Shown here piece by piece: positions 1-8,797 of a stretch of DNA of 64,000 bases (the stretch's first letter is position 1; every line of letters starts with the position of its first letter). The position numbers and the translations under genes are program-made. Under the pieces are notes generated by a model. The model worked only from the letters and a program-made list of their open reading frames with translations, was not told the DNA's origin and ran no database searches. Origin of the DNA: an uncultured Bacteroidales bacterium (lineage in GTDB: Bacteria; Bacteroidota; Bacteroidia; Bacteroidales; Muribaculaceae); NCBI GenBank assembly GCA_900542185.1, contig UQMZ01000019.1:1-64000 (forward strand), given 5' to 3'.

Positions 1-1
1 C

Positions 2-814
2 AGCTACGGCAACGCCCTGAAGGTGGCGCCTGCCGATTCGATCAAGAACGTACTGGTGGAGACAGCCAAAAATCTGGCCGGACGTTTCGATTCACGCATC
101 GGCTGCATCCGCTCGTGGGACTTCGGGCCCTGGAACTTCCCCGTCATCATCGACAATATGATGAACCTCGACCTGCTTTACACCGCCTCGCGTCTCACGG
201 GCGACAAGCGTTATGCAGACATCGCCACGACACACGCCCTTACAACACTGAAGCATCATTTCCGCCCGGACAAGACCAGCTTCCATGTAGTAAGCTATAA
301 CGCAGACGGCAGTGTGGAACGTCAGCAGACGTTCCAGGGCAAAGCCGACGACTCCGCATGGTCCCGCGGCCAGGGATGGGCGCTGTACGGCTATACCGAG
401 ACTTACCGCAACACAGGTCGCAAGGAATTCCTCGACCACGCCGTGGCCGTAGCCGACATGATCATGAAGATCAACAAAACCGCCGATCTGATTCCTTACT
501 GGGACTTCAATGCCGTGCCGGGAAAGACAACCCCGCGCGACGCATCGGCAGCCGCTGTCATCGCCTCGGGGATGATTGACCTCAGCAGACAGGTGAAGAA
601 CGGCAAGAAATATTTCGACTATGCCGAGAAGCTGCTCAAATCCCTGGCTTCCGACAAGTATCTTGCCGACAAAGGCACCAACAACGGTTTCGTGCTGAAA
701 CACTCCACCGGCTCCCTCCCTCATGGATCGGAAATCGACACCCCTATCAACTATGCCGACTACTATTTTCTCGAAGCCCTGCTGCGCTATAAGAATGCAC
801 TCCGGCAGGCCTGA
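2..814 (+). CDS. Unsaturated glucuronyl/rhamnogalacturonyl hydrolase, GH88, C-terminal part (5' end outside window)
   Basis: The reading frame is open from the first bases of the window, so the start lies upstream; only the last ~270 residues are visible. GH88 enzymes remove the 4,5-unsaturated uronic acid left by polysaccharide lyases, usually in the periplasm. Visible family motifs are DNMMNLD, which should carry the first catalytic Asp, and DDSAWSRGQGW, with the second Asp and the aromatic substrate-binding residues. The end of the protein (PINYADYYFLEALLR) is a typical GH88 terminus. The next two genes handle glucosamine-6-phosphate, which suggests a glycosaminoglycan-type disaccharide (glucuronyl-amino sugar), but substrate specificity cannot be read from the sequence. 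Confidence 0.9.
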   Translation, partial: SYGNALKVAPADSIKNVLVETAKNLAGRFDSRIGCIRSWDFGPWNFPVIIDNMMNLDLLYTASRLTGDKRYADIATTHALTTLKHHFRPDKTSFHVVSYNADGSVERQQTFQGKADDSAWSRGQGWALYGYTETYRNTGRKEFLDHAVAVADMIMKINKTADLIPYWDFNAVPGKTTPRDASAAAVIASGMIDLSRQVKNGKKYFDYAEKLLKSLASDKYLADKGTNNGFVLKHSTGSLPHGSEIDTPINYADYYFLEALLRYKNALRQA

Positions 815-901
815 TCCTGAACTCTAAATATTTAATAACTAAAATACTTACCTCCCAATTATAAACGTTACTTAATTGTAACCTTTTAATCTGACTGAAC
901 T

Positions 902-1687
902 ATGAGAGTTTTAATCAAACCGGACTACGACGCACTTTCCATAACCGCCGCCAACCATGTGATAAAACGTATAAACGAGGCCGAGGCCAAGGGCCGCGAG
1001 CATTTCGTGCTGGGCCTGCCTACGGGGAGCTCTCCCGTAGGAATGTACCGCGAGCTGGTCAAGGCATACAAGGAGGGCCGTGTCTCGTTCAAGAACGTCA
1101 TAACATTCAACATGGACGAGTATGTAGGACTGCCCGAGGACCATCCCGAGAGCTACCACGCCTTCATGCACCGTCACCTGTTCGACCACATCGACATCAA
1201 GCCGGAGAACATCCACATACTTAACGGCAACGCTCCCGATCTGGAGGCAGAATGCCGCGCGTACGAGGAAGCCATGGTGGAAGTGGGAGGAATCGACCTC
1301 TTCGTGGGTGGTATAGGTCCCGACGGACACTTAGCGTTCAACGAACCCTTCTCCTCTCTGCAGTCGCGCACCCGCATCAAGACACTGACTCCGGACACAC
1401 GAATAGCCAATGCCCGCTTCTTCGGCGGCAATCCCGACAACGTGCCTCTGCACGCATTGACCGTAGGCGTCGGCACTGTGCTTGCCGCCAAGGAACTGAT
1501 GATTCTGTGCAGCGGTCATTCCAAAGCACGCGCCCTGCAGCAGGCTGTCGAGGGCGGCGTAAGCCAGGCATGGACCGTCAGCGCAATCCAGACGCATCCC
1601 CGCGTCATCATAGTGTGCGACGATGCCGCATGCCATGAGATCAAAGTGGGCACTTACCTTTATTTCAAACAGATAGAAAACCTCTGA
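902..1687 (+). CDS. nagB: Glucosamine-6-phosphate deaminase
   Basis: Converts glucosamine-6-phosphate to fructose-6-phosphate and ammonia in the cytoplasm. The protein is 261 residues, the usual length for stand-alone NagB. Conserved motifs are LPTGSSPVGMYREL (phosphate loop), FNMDEYVGL (catalytic Asp) and GGIGPDGHLAFNEP (the Asp/His/Glu relay). The C-terminus is complete and canonical. The start is the only in-frame ATG before the phosphate loop. The stop lies 4 bp before the next ATG, so the two genes are surely co-transcribed. It probably feeds amino sugars released with help of the upstream GH88 enzyme into glycolysis. Confidence 0.95.
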   Translation: MRVLIKPDYDALSITAANHVIKRINEAEAKGREHFVLGLPTGSSPVGMYRELVKAYKEGRVSFKNVITFNMDEYVGLPEDHPESYHAFMHRHLFDHIDIKPENIHILNGNAPDLEAECRAYEEAMVEVGGIDLFVGGIGPDGHLAFNEPFSSLQSRTRIKTLTPDTRIANARFFGGNPDNVPLHALTVGVGTVLAAKELMILCSGHSKARALQQAVEGGVSQAWTVSAIQTHPRVIIVCDDAACHEIKVGTYLYFKQIENL

Positions 1688-1691
1688 CATC

Positions 1692-2870
1692 ATGGAATTC
1701 AATTTCACTGACCGCATAACATTCGCTCCCAAATTCGATCCCGAAAACATTCCCTCCACACCGGAGGGATGGAGCGACGAACTGGCATTCTCGGCAGCCG
1801 TATGGCTGAGCCGGAAGCTCAACAAGCCTATCCTGAAGCTGACGTCGGCCGACTACGAAGAAGCCGGTCTCGATGCGCTTGCCAGACGTTACGGATCGGC
1901 ATATTATCTGAACATCAAGCTGTTCAATCATCTGCAGCGCACCATCACCGGATGGCCCGGCGGCAAGCCCAACGCCGACGACTCCAACCGTCCGGAACGT
2001 GCCAATCCCTATCCCAAACGCGTCATTGTGTTCTCCCCTCATCCCGACGATGACGTCATATCCATGGGAGGAACCATCAACCGCCTTGTAAACCAGGGCC
2101 ACGAGGTACACATCGCTTACGAGACATCGGGCAATATCGCCGTGGCCGATGAGGAAGCTACGCGCTTCATGCATTTCGTGAACGGTTTCAACCAGATATT
2201 CGGTCTGGGCTGTGACGCCATCGGCGACAAATATCATGAAGTCAAGGAATTCCTGGCCAATAAGCAGGAAGGGCAGAAGGACACCCGCGCAATACTCGAC
2301 ATCAAGGGCCTGATACGTCGCGGCGAGGCCCGGACGGCGTGCACGTTCAACAACATTCCCCTGCGCCGCGTCCATTTCCTGGATCTCCCCTTCTACGAGA
2401 GCGGCAGCGTCGAGAAGCTCCCGATGACGGAAAAGGATGTGGATATAGTAGCGCGTCTTATCGACGAGGTCCGGCCCCATCAGATCTATGTGGCGGCAGA
2501 CTTGGCTGATCCGCACGGCACTCACCGTAAGTGCACGGAAGCTGTGCTTGCAGCACTCGACAGATTCAAGAAACAAGGCGTTGAATGGCTCAATGACTGC
2601 CGTGTGTGGATGTACCGCGGAGCATGGGCCGAATGGCCCGTTGAGGATATCGAGATGTGCGTGCCCATGAGTCCTGAAGAACTTATGCACAAACGCAAGT
2701 CGATTCTCAAACATTCATCTCAGATGGAAAGCGCCCCCTATCTCGGCAACGACAACCGTCTGTTCTGGCAGCGCGCCGAGGACCGCAACCGTGGCACGGC
2801 ACGACTCTACGACCATCTCGGCCTTGCCAGCTACGAGGCTATGGAGGCTTTCCGCGAATACCATATCTGA
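1692..2870 (+). CDS. PIG-L/LmbE-family deacetylase with NagB-family linker domain
   Basis: A 392-residue protein. Residues ~1-100 resemble the linker that follows the NagB-like half in the longer (~660 aa) Bacteroides glucosamine-6-phosphate deaminase/PIG-L fusions, as I recall them. From ~residue 115 the PIG-L metal-dependent N-deacetylase fold follows, with zinc motif SPHPDDDVISMGGT and a second ligand motif DPHGTH. The likely role is N-deacetylation of an acetylated amino sugar or its phosphate ahead of NagB; the exact substrate is not known to me. It starts 4 bp after nagB in a different frame, so it is a separate gene and not one half of a frameshifted fusion. A hairpin terminator follows 52 bp after the stop. 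Confidence 0.8.
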   Translation: MEFNFTDRITFAPKFDPENIPSTPEGWSDELAFSAAVWLSRKLNKPILKLTSADYEEAGLDALARRYGSAYYLNIKLFNHLQRTITGWPGGKPNADDSNRPERANPYPKRVIVFSPHPDDDVISMGGTINRLVNQGHEVHIAYETSGNIAVADEEATRFMHFVNGFNQIFGLGCDAIGDKYHEVKEFLANKQEGQKDTRAILDIKGLIRRGEARTACTFNNIPLRRVHFLDLPFYESGSVEKLPMTEKDVDIVARLIDEVRPHQIYVAADLADPHGTHRKCTEAVLAALDRFKKQGVEWLNDCRVWMYRGAWAEWPVEDIEMCVPMSPEELMHKRKSILKHSSQMESAPYLGNDNRLFWQRAEDRNRGTARLYDHLGLASYEAMEAFREYHI

Positions 2871-2921
2871 TTCCGATTACCCTGTTCCGTGCTCTATCCC
2901 CTCGCGATACGAAGCATATAA

Positions 2922-2953
2922 AAATAGTGCGACTCTCAGGAGTCGCACTATTT
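2922..2953. terminator. Hairpin terminator, copy 1 of a repeated element
   Basis: A perfect 14-bp stem (AAATAGTGCGACTC) with loop TCAG lies between two convergent genes. On the minus strand the stem is followed by CTATTTTTAT, a good U-tract; on the plus strand by TATTTATTG. It can therefore stop transcription from both sides, and the minus-strand signal is the stronger. The surrounding ~86 bp, from the TGA stop of the preceding gene onward, recur at 18471-18558, with 37 identical bases over 2917-2953. Confidence 0.85.
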
Positions 2954-3015
2954 ATTGTGTATTATTATTGTGTATTATTCAATGGGTCACTTATCTCAGA
3001 CTGATTACCATCGTA

Positions 3016-6000
3016 TCATTGTTCATCATTATCTTCAGGACCGATTACAGTCTGTTTCCATTTTCGTTTGTATTTGGTCGGAGTAATCTCATAGATAGAC
3101 TGAAAACATTTGGAGAAATATCCGGAATTCGAGAATCCTACCATATACATAATCTCGGAAACGGTAAAATTACCTTCTTTCAACAAGAAGGCGGCACGGT
3201 TCATACGAATATGCCGTATATACTCCACCGGTGTCAGACCGGTCAGCTGTTTAACCCTTCTATATAGAGTCTTCTCCCCTACATTCAGCTCAAACTGAAG
3301 CATCGAGACATTAAAGTCGAAATCCGAAATATGCTTTTCAATCGTATTTGTAACTACACGAAGAAATTCTTCATTATCCTTATCATCAACTGTTTTTGTC
3401 TTATTCCTGTTTCTCTGCTTCCTATCCAGCTCATCTCCCGCTGATGTCACTGATTGCATCACATATTTCTGCGTGTCCGAATCCATAGGAAGTATTATGC
3501 CACAAGTCAGCATCTTTTGTTCGATACTGAAGGATGCCTGCAATTCACCGTCCATTGATGTGACATATTCGCGGACAAGGTACAGTTCCGTATTATCCAT
3601 TTCGTTAGAAGAGTCTGTCAGACCACTGTAACGGTCAAACAGACCGGAGGCATTGACAACCACCATATTCAAGGGATACCCTTTTACCTCAATCACAAGT
3701 TTGTCGGCCGTCTGTTTTAAGCTCATAAGGATATCGCCACCTGGTTGTGTATGTCTACTCAGATAATTTACAATGATGTTAAAAATTGAATCGAAACGTA
3801 CCACCAGCACACTTTTACGAAGTTCTGTCGTATCGGATTGGAATGAGTATTTTATCGAGTTGAATTCAATATGTCTTTCCTCAAAAACCTGAATAAAATT
3901 CCGACAGAATCTGACAATATCTATTGTAGCCACATGCAGACTGGCGATTGAATTTTTGGGATTGTTAAGGTCAAACGCCTGACGTATCAGCGCATTGATC
4001 TGAGTTGCGGAATAGCGTATATCCTCCGTAAGATGTTTAAGTTCTTTAGATGGAGTTGAGTCAAGAACCTTTTCTGCCGGTACAATAATAAAGGCAAGCA
4101 TCTTTTTAATCTCCAACGATAGGTTACGGAAGAAACGACTGCGGGTTTCCTGCTGCTCAAGAATTTTTATTCTACGTTCTTCTTCTTCATGCAACTTCTT
4201 CCGGACGTGATAGAAATGTCTTATGCCCCATACCAGCAATGCAAGTAATATGCAATAACATGCTTTGGCCCATACAGACAGATACCACGGGGCCGATATG
4301 GCGAACGGCATAGAGTATACCTTCTCAAGACGATTGCCCAAGCCATCCACGGCACAAACCTCTAGTTCATAACTGCCATAACGAAGACCGTTTACCGTAA
4401 TTTTTCTGTCTGGGCCTAAGGGCATCCATTGATCGCCATTGCCTTTGATATTATATGCATATTTCGGCGATACATTCCTGCTGTCAGGAATATCCGTCAA
4501 CATAAACTCTATGTTGTTCTCATTGTGTTTCAATATCAATTTTTCGATATATGGTATGGCCTTGTCTGATTTGTAATTCTGACTGTTAACACGTATGTCC
4601 GCGAGCATGAACTTTTGACGGCGATTCAGACCACTTACCAGCTTACAGTCGATATACGCTATATTGTCCATTCCTCCCAACACCAATTTATGATCATCCC
4701 GGGAATAATACGCGGTCTGTATGTTAATAGTCGGCAGTGAAAATATGTCGATTTTCCCGTCCGGATGAATTACGCGGCAATCCTCCTGAGTTATTGCCCA
4801 TATAAGGCTGTCTATTTCCAACAACTTTACGAATCTGACAGGATTGTCATGACCGGCGAAGTAAATGTTTCTAACTATCTGTCCCTTGCTGTCATAACAA
4901 TGAATTCCGTTCTCAAACGAAGTCCATACACGTCCTTTGCTGTCGCTGAGCATGGATGATACGAATTCATCAGCAATATGTACGGATTTTTTCGTCATTG
5001 GATCTATCCGGTCTATACCGCCGTTAGACGCAATCCACACTTTCCCATTATTATCCGGCACTATATGATAAACATGCTCGCCGCAAAGAGTTCCGTTACT
5101 TGTCCCGTAATAGGATTCTGCCGGGACTTTCCCCGACGAGGCTACAAGTACATCCTTATTGATTACTAACGCTCCCTGGTTAAAGGCTCCGATCCATATG
5201 TTACGCTTATGGTCCATATACATATCATAGGCCCATCTGCACGTGTATTGTCCATTGTCTGTCTCTACAATGTAATTATGTAGTTTTTTTGTAATCCTGT
5301 CATATAGATTTATTCCATGATCTGTCAGAATCCAGACATCACCATCTGCATCAACATATATCTTACGTATCCTGTTGTGCATAATCGGGAATTCGGAATT
5401 TGAAGGCCTGTACCAGTCAGCATTATTACCATCGCAACGCACCAGTCCGTTTGATCCTCCGAGCCATAGATTTCTGTCACTGTCCTTGGAGATGGCATAT
5501 ATTACATTACCCTCGGTCCTACCCGTCAATCTCTCGAGAGGTCTTACTTCACAAATCGATCTGTCAGGAATCATCGAAATTCCTATGTCGCTTCCTACCC
5601 AGACATTATGACGGTTGTCGACATAAAGATCACAGATGATGTTGTTTTGCAGGCTCGCGGGATTGCTTGAATCGTGTTTGAACAGATTATACGAGTTGCC
5701 TTGCTTTACATATAGTCCATTGTCGGTTCCCAGGTATAGATTGTTGTTCGGATCCAGCACGATGGACTTCACATTATTGTCATGCAATTCCTTTACCTCT
5801 TGCAAACGGTCTGATTCTGCATTGTAATAGTACAGACATCCTTCCGCGCCAATCCAATAATGATTCTTCCGAACATCCGGCATAATGACACCTATGTATC
5901 CCGTATAATTCCGTTTGAACGCCTTTCCGTCTTTAATAAGGTATAATCCATCGATAGCACCGATCAATAGATTCTCACAATATTCTGCGATGGCATATAC

Positions 6001-6459
6001 CGACTTGACATTATCTATGACCCTAAGAGCCTTGCTGTTGGTTTTGTCCCAAAGCCATAAACCTTCCTTGCATCCGATATATATCTTATCTCCGTAAGAC
6101 AGGATTGCATTGATTTCATGTATTTCCGGAACAAGACTTTCAAATGTGTTCTCCCTTCTGTCATACGAGAAAAAGCCGTTGTCACACCCCAGATATATTT
6201 TGCTCCCTTCTATAGTCAGAGCCTGGATGCCATATGGATTTGAGGTTGAAATGACGTGCCTTCGATAGCATCGGTACCCGTCATAACAATAAAGGCCATC
6301 GCCCGAACCTATCCAAAGCAATCCGTCATCATCTTTTCCTATACAATATGCCGCACCATTGGCAGGAAGTTGCGTATTATGGAACGTTAACAGCTCTTGC
6401 GCCTGTATCGGGAATATACAGGACAAAAAAACAAATACTATCAGGAGAATTCGCTTCAT
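3016..6459 (-). CDS. HTCS-like membrane regulator with degenerate kinase and no receiver domain
   Basis: Built like a Bacteroides hybrid two-component regulator but only 1147 residues long. Order: signal peptide (1-20), Reg_prop beta-propeller (~25-640), Y_Y_Y domain (~645-715), one membrane helix (~728-751), kinase-like region (~765-1000), AraC-type helix-turn-helix (~1035-1135). The phospho-accepting His of the usual NISHE motif is Leu782 (NLSLE). The N box keeps only its first Asn (VNYLSRH), and the DxGxG and GxGL motifs of the ATP pocket are absent. No receiver domain lies before the DNA-binding part. It should bind a glycan fragment in the periplasm and activate the adjacent PUL, but not by a phosphorelay. 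On the minus strand, TACCTTTGC at 6483-6491 is a plausible -7 box. Confidence 0.85.
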   Translation of the reverse strand: MKRILLIVFVFLSCIFPIQAQELLTFHNTQLPANGAAYCIGKDDDGLLWIGSGDGLYCYDGYRCYRRHVISTSNPYGIQALTIEGSKIYLGCDNGFFSYDRRENTFESLVPEIHEINAILSYGDKIYIGCKEGLWLWDKTNSKALRVIDNVKSVYAIAEYCENLLIGAIDGLYLIKDGKAFKRNYTGYIGVIMPDVRKNHYWIGAEGCLYYYNAESDRLQEVKELHDNNVKSIVLDPNNNLYLGTDNGLYVKQGNSYNLFKHDSSNPASLQNNIICDLYVDNRHNVWVGSDIGISMIPDRSICEVRPLERLTGRTEGNVIYAISKDSDRNLWLGGSNGLVRCDGNNADWYRPSNSEFPIMHNRIRKIYVDADGDVWILTDHGINLYDRITKKLHNYIVETDNGQYTCRWAYDMYMDHKRNIWIGAFNQGALVINKDVLVASSGKVPAESYYGTSNGTLCGEHVYHIVPDNNGKVWIASNGGIDRIDPMTKKSVHIADEFVSSMLSDSKGRVWTSFENGIHCYDSKGQIVRNIYFAGHDNPVRFVKLLEIDSLIWAITQEDCRVIHPDGKIDIFSLPTINIQTAYYSRDDHKLVLGGMDNIAYIDCKLVSGLNRRQKFMLADIRVNSQNYKSDKAIPYIEKLILKHNENNIEFMLTDIPDSRNVSPKYAYNIKGNGDQWMPLGPDRKITVNGLRYGSYELEVCAVDGLGNRLEKVYSMPFAISAPWYLSVWAKACYCILLALLVWGIRHFYHVRKKLHEEEERRIKILEQQETRSRFFRNLSLEIKKMLAFIIVPAEKVLDSTPSKELKHLTEDIRYSATQINALIRQAFDLNNPKNSIASLHVATIDIVRFCRNFIQVFEERHIEFNSIKYSFQSDTTELRKSVLVVRFDSIFNIIVNYLSRHTQPGGDILMSLKQTADKLVIEVKGYPLNMVVVNASGLFDRYSGLTDSSNEMDNTELYLVREYVTSMDGELQASFSIEQKMLTCGIILPMDSDTQKYVMQSVTSAGDELDRKQRNRNKTKTVDDKDNEEFLRVVTNTIEKHISDFDFNVSMLQFELNVGEKTLYRRVKQLTGLTPVEYIRHIRMNRAAFLLKEGNFTVSEIMYMVGFSNSGYFSKCFQSIYEITPTKYKRKWKQTVIGPEDNDEQ

Positions 6460-6629
6460 AACTTAGTATAGGTTAAGACAATGCAAAGGTATCAAATATT
6501 TTGCAATTTTGAAAAGAAAGATAAAATAACGGACAATTATGTCTGATTTGTGTCTGAAATTTATTATCAGATGACCGATTTGTAGCCATTTATGTCGGAA
6601 GTGTGATTCAGCAGCCATAGATGAGTTTC

Positions 6630-6638
6630 TAATTTTGC
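6630..6638 (+). promoter_or_regulatory. -7 box of the galactan PUL promoter
   Basis: TAATTTTGC matches the Bacteroidetes -7 consensus TAnnTTTG and lies 36 bp before the GH35 start codon. No TTG is found about 20 bp upstream, which is common for promoters needing an activator, here presumably the divergent regulator. The rest of 6460-6674 is AT-rich, and I see no clear operator repeat in it. Confidence 0.55.
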
Positions 6639-6674
6639 AACATCAACTGAATAATTTAAACCACTGAAAAGCCT

Positions 6675-8759
6675 ATGCGTTACAAGAACATTTTGATGCT
6701 GCTGATTCTCGTCCTTATGTCGGGGTCAGGATCGGCAAAAGACAATGTTTCGGCCAACACTGAAAAGCCGGCAAAAGTTGAATGGGACTCGAAAAGTCTT
6801 ATCGTCAACGGACACCGCGAGGTTCCGGTAATGGGTGAAATTCATTACTCCCGGGTGCCTGAACAGGAATGGGAATCGGAACTCATTAAGATGAAGGATG
6901 GCGGCGTCGACATCATTGCCACCTACATCCTCTGGAACCATATCGAGGAAATCGAGGGTCAGCTTGACTGGAGCGGCCAACGGAACCTTCGTAAATTCCT
7001 GAGTCTATGCAAGAAGCATGACTTGCCTGTAATAGTACGCATAGGCCCTTGGTGTCATGCGGAAGCCCGACTGGGAGGGCTTCCCGACTGGGTATACGCT
7101 AAAGGGTGCGAAATACGTACCGAAAACCCAGTGTTCATGGACATTGCTACCCAATGGTACAGACACGTTTTCGCTCAGATCCAGGGTCTGCAATGGAAAG
7201 ACGGAGGGCCAGTGCTCGCATGTCAGTTCGATAATGAATATTATGGCGAGGGCAGTTATCTGATGGCTCTGAAAAAGATCGCCAACGAGATCGGCTTCGA
7301 TCTGCCTTTCTATACCCGTACGGGGTGGCCGGAACTTGCTTCGCCGGTACCTTTCGGCGAGATGCTTCCCCTATATGGAGACTATGCCGATGGATGCTGG
7401 GAAAGAAGTACAGATGAAGCTGCAGGAGATTACTGGCGAGCTTTTCATTTCAAGGCTTACCGACTTGGCGGTGACATGGGCGACCTTGAAGCCCGTCAGA
7501 ACGGCGGAATGAGTTCTCCAAATAAGGATGACCAGAATTATCCATACTTTACCTGCGAGTTGGGAGGCGGCATGATCCCTTCTTACCATCGCCGGGTCTA
7601 TATGTATCCCGAAGACGCATATTCCATGGCCATCGTGAAACTCGGTTCCGGCAGCAATCTGCTCGGATACTATATGTATCATGGAGGAACTAATCCGGAA
7701 GGGAAAAAGACCTATCTGAATGAAACCCAAAAAACAATAGCCACTAACTACAGTGACTTGCCCGTAATGACTTACGAATATCAAGCACCTCTTGGCGAAT
7801 TTGGCCAAAAAAATCCACATTATTACACTCTGCGGAAACTGCACCTCTTTACAAAATCCTTCGGCGAGACTCTCGCACCAATGGAGGCATATTTCCCCAT
7901 GAAACATAAGACCCCTAAACAAGGCGACGACTCTTATTTGCGATGGACTTACCGGGCCAACGGAGATACTGCATTCGTATTTGTCAATAATTATGAACGC
8001 CTGCAGAATCTTACTGATAAGAAGAATGTGCGCTTCGATGTATGTGGTGTTAGATTCCCTCAAAAAGAGGTGACAATTCCCGCCGGAACCATGGCAATAT
8101 TCCCGGTGAATATCAAAATCGGAGACATCGATCTCAAATACGCCATGGCACAGATTATCTCAAAGTCAGAGTCTGATGACGGCAGAATCAAACTTTATAT
8201 GCAGAAACTTAACGGCATCGACGCCGAAATGTGTGTTAATGGAAAAATCCTTAAAATATTAAAACTAAGAAATGAATATGCCCCTGTGTATAGCAGTAAG
8301 AAAGTCGACATATACCTTTTGACAGAAAATAATGCGAATCATCTGGGTCTGGGGACTGAATCAAAACCGGTAGTGGCAGATGTGCCTTATACTAAAGTCA
8401 AGGATGCCGGTCCGTTGCGCACCATCACTATAGGTGTAAACAATGTCGCCGAACAGCCGGAAGATGTAGATTTTGAAAACGCTGCTGTGTATCACATCGA
8501 TATACCGTCTCATGATGGTCTGATAGACATTGATTATCATGGAGATGTGGCACGATTATATGCGGATGGAAAATTCATGGACGACAATTTCTATAACGGA
8601 CGTCACTTCCAATACGCGCTAAGTCGTCTTCCTGAAAACTGTAAGCAGCTTGAACTCCGAATCCTCCCCATTCAAAAGGATGCTCCGGTCTATTATCCAC
8701 GCGAGGCTGATCCGACTCCTGGAGAAAGTGTCATGGCAGTCCGTCACATTAAGCAGTAA
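6675..8759 (+). CDS. Beta-galactosidase, GH35 family
   Basis: A 694-residue exported glycoside hydrolase with an N-terminal signal peptide (~1-21). The GH35 TIM barrel occupies ~30-380. The acid/base Glu188 sits in QFDNEYYG and the nucleophile Glu295 in CELGGG; YMYHGGTNPEG is another family hallmark. The C-terminal ~300 residues are beta-rich. The family removes terminal beta-galactose from oligosaccharides. As first gene of the operon with a GH53 endo-galactanase downstream, it most likely trims galacto-oligosaccharides in the periplasm. The gap to susC is only 38 bp. Linkage preference cannot be deduced. Confidence 0.88.
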   Translation: MRYKNILMLLILVLMSGSGSAKDNVSANTEKPAKVEWDSKSLIVNGHREVPVMGEIHYSRVPEQEWESELIKMKDGGVDIIATYILWNHIEEIEGQLDWSGQRNLRKFLSLCKKHDLPVIVRIGPWCHAEARLGGLPDWVYAKGCEIRTENPVFMDIATQWYRHVFAQIQGLQWKDGGPVLACQFDNEYYGEGSYLMALKKIANEIGFDLPFYTRTGWPELASPVPFGEMLPLYGDYADGCWERSTDEAAGDYWRAFHFKAYRLGGDMGDLEARQNGGMSSPNKDDQNYPYFTCELGGGMIPSYHRRVYMYPEDAYSMAIVKLGSGSNLLGYYMYHGGTNPEGKKTYLNETQKTIATNYSDLPVMTYEYQAPLGEFGQKNPHYYTLRKLHLFTKSFGETLAPMEAYFPMKHKTPKQGDDSYLRWTYRANGDTAFVFVNNYERLQNLTDKKNVRFDVCGVRFPQKEVTIPAGTMAIFPVNIKIGDIDLKYAMAQIISKSESDDGRIKLYMQKLNGIDAEMCVNGKILKILKLRNEYAPVYSSKKVDIYLLTENNANHLGLGTESKPVVADVPYTKVKDAGPLRTITIGVNNVAEQPEDVDFENAAVYHIDIPSHDGLIDIDYHGDVARLYADGKFMDDNFYNGRHFQYALSRLPENCKQLELRILPIQKDAPVYYPREADPTPGESVMAVRHIKQ

Positions 8760-8797
8760 CCAACCTACAATATTAATCATAAAGTGAAATTAACATC

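Noticed and set aside
1681..1700. Possible frameshift splitting a NagB/PIG-L fusion
   Set aside because: NagB ends with its normal complete C-terminus, and the second frame begins with its own ATG 4 bp later; two intact genes explain the sequence.
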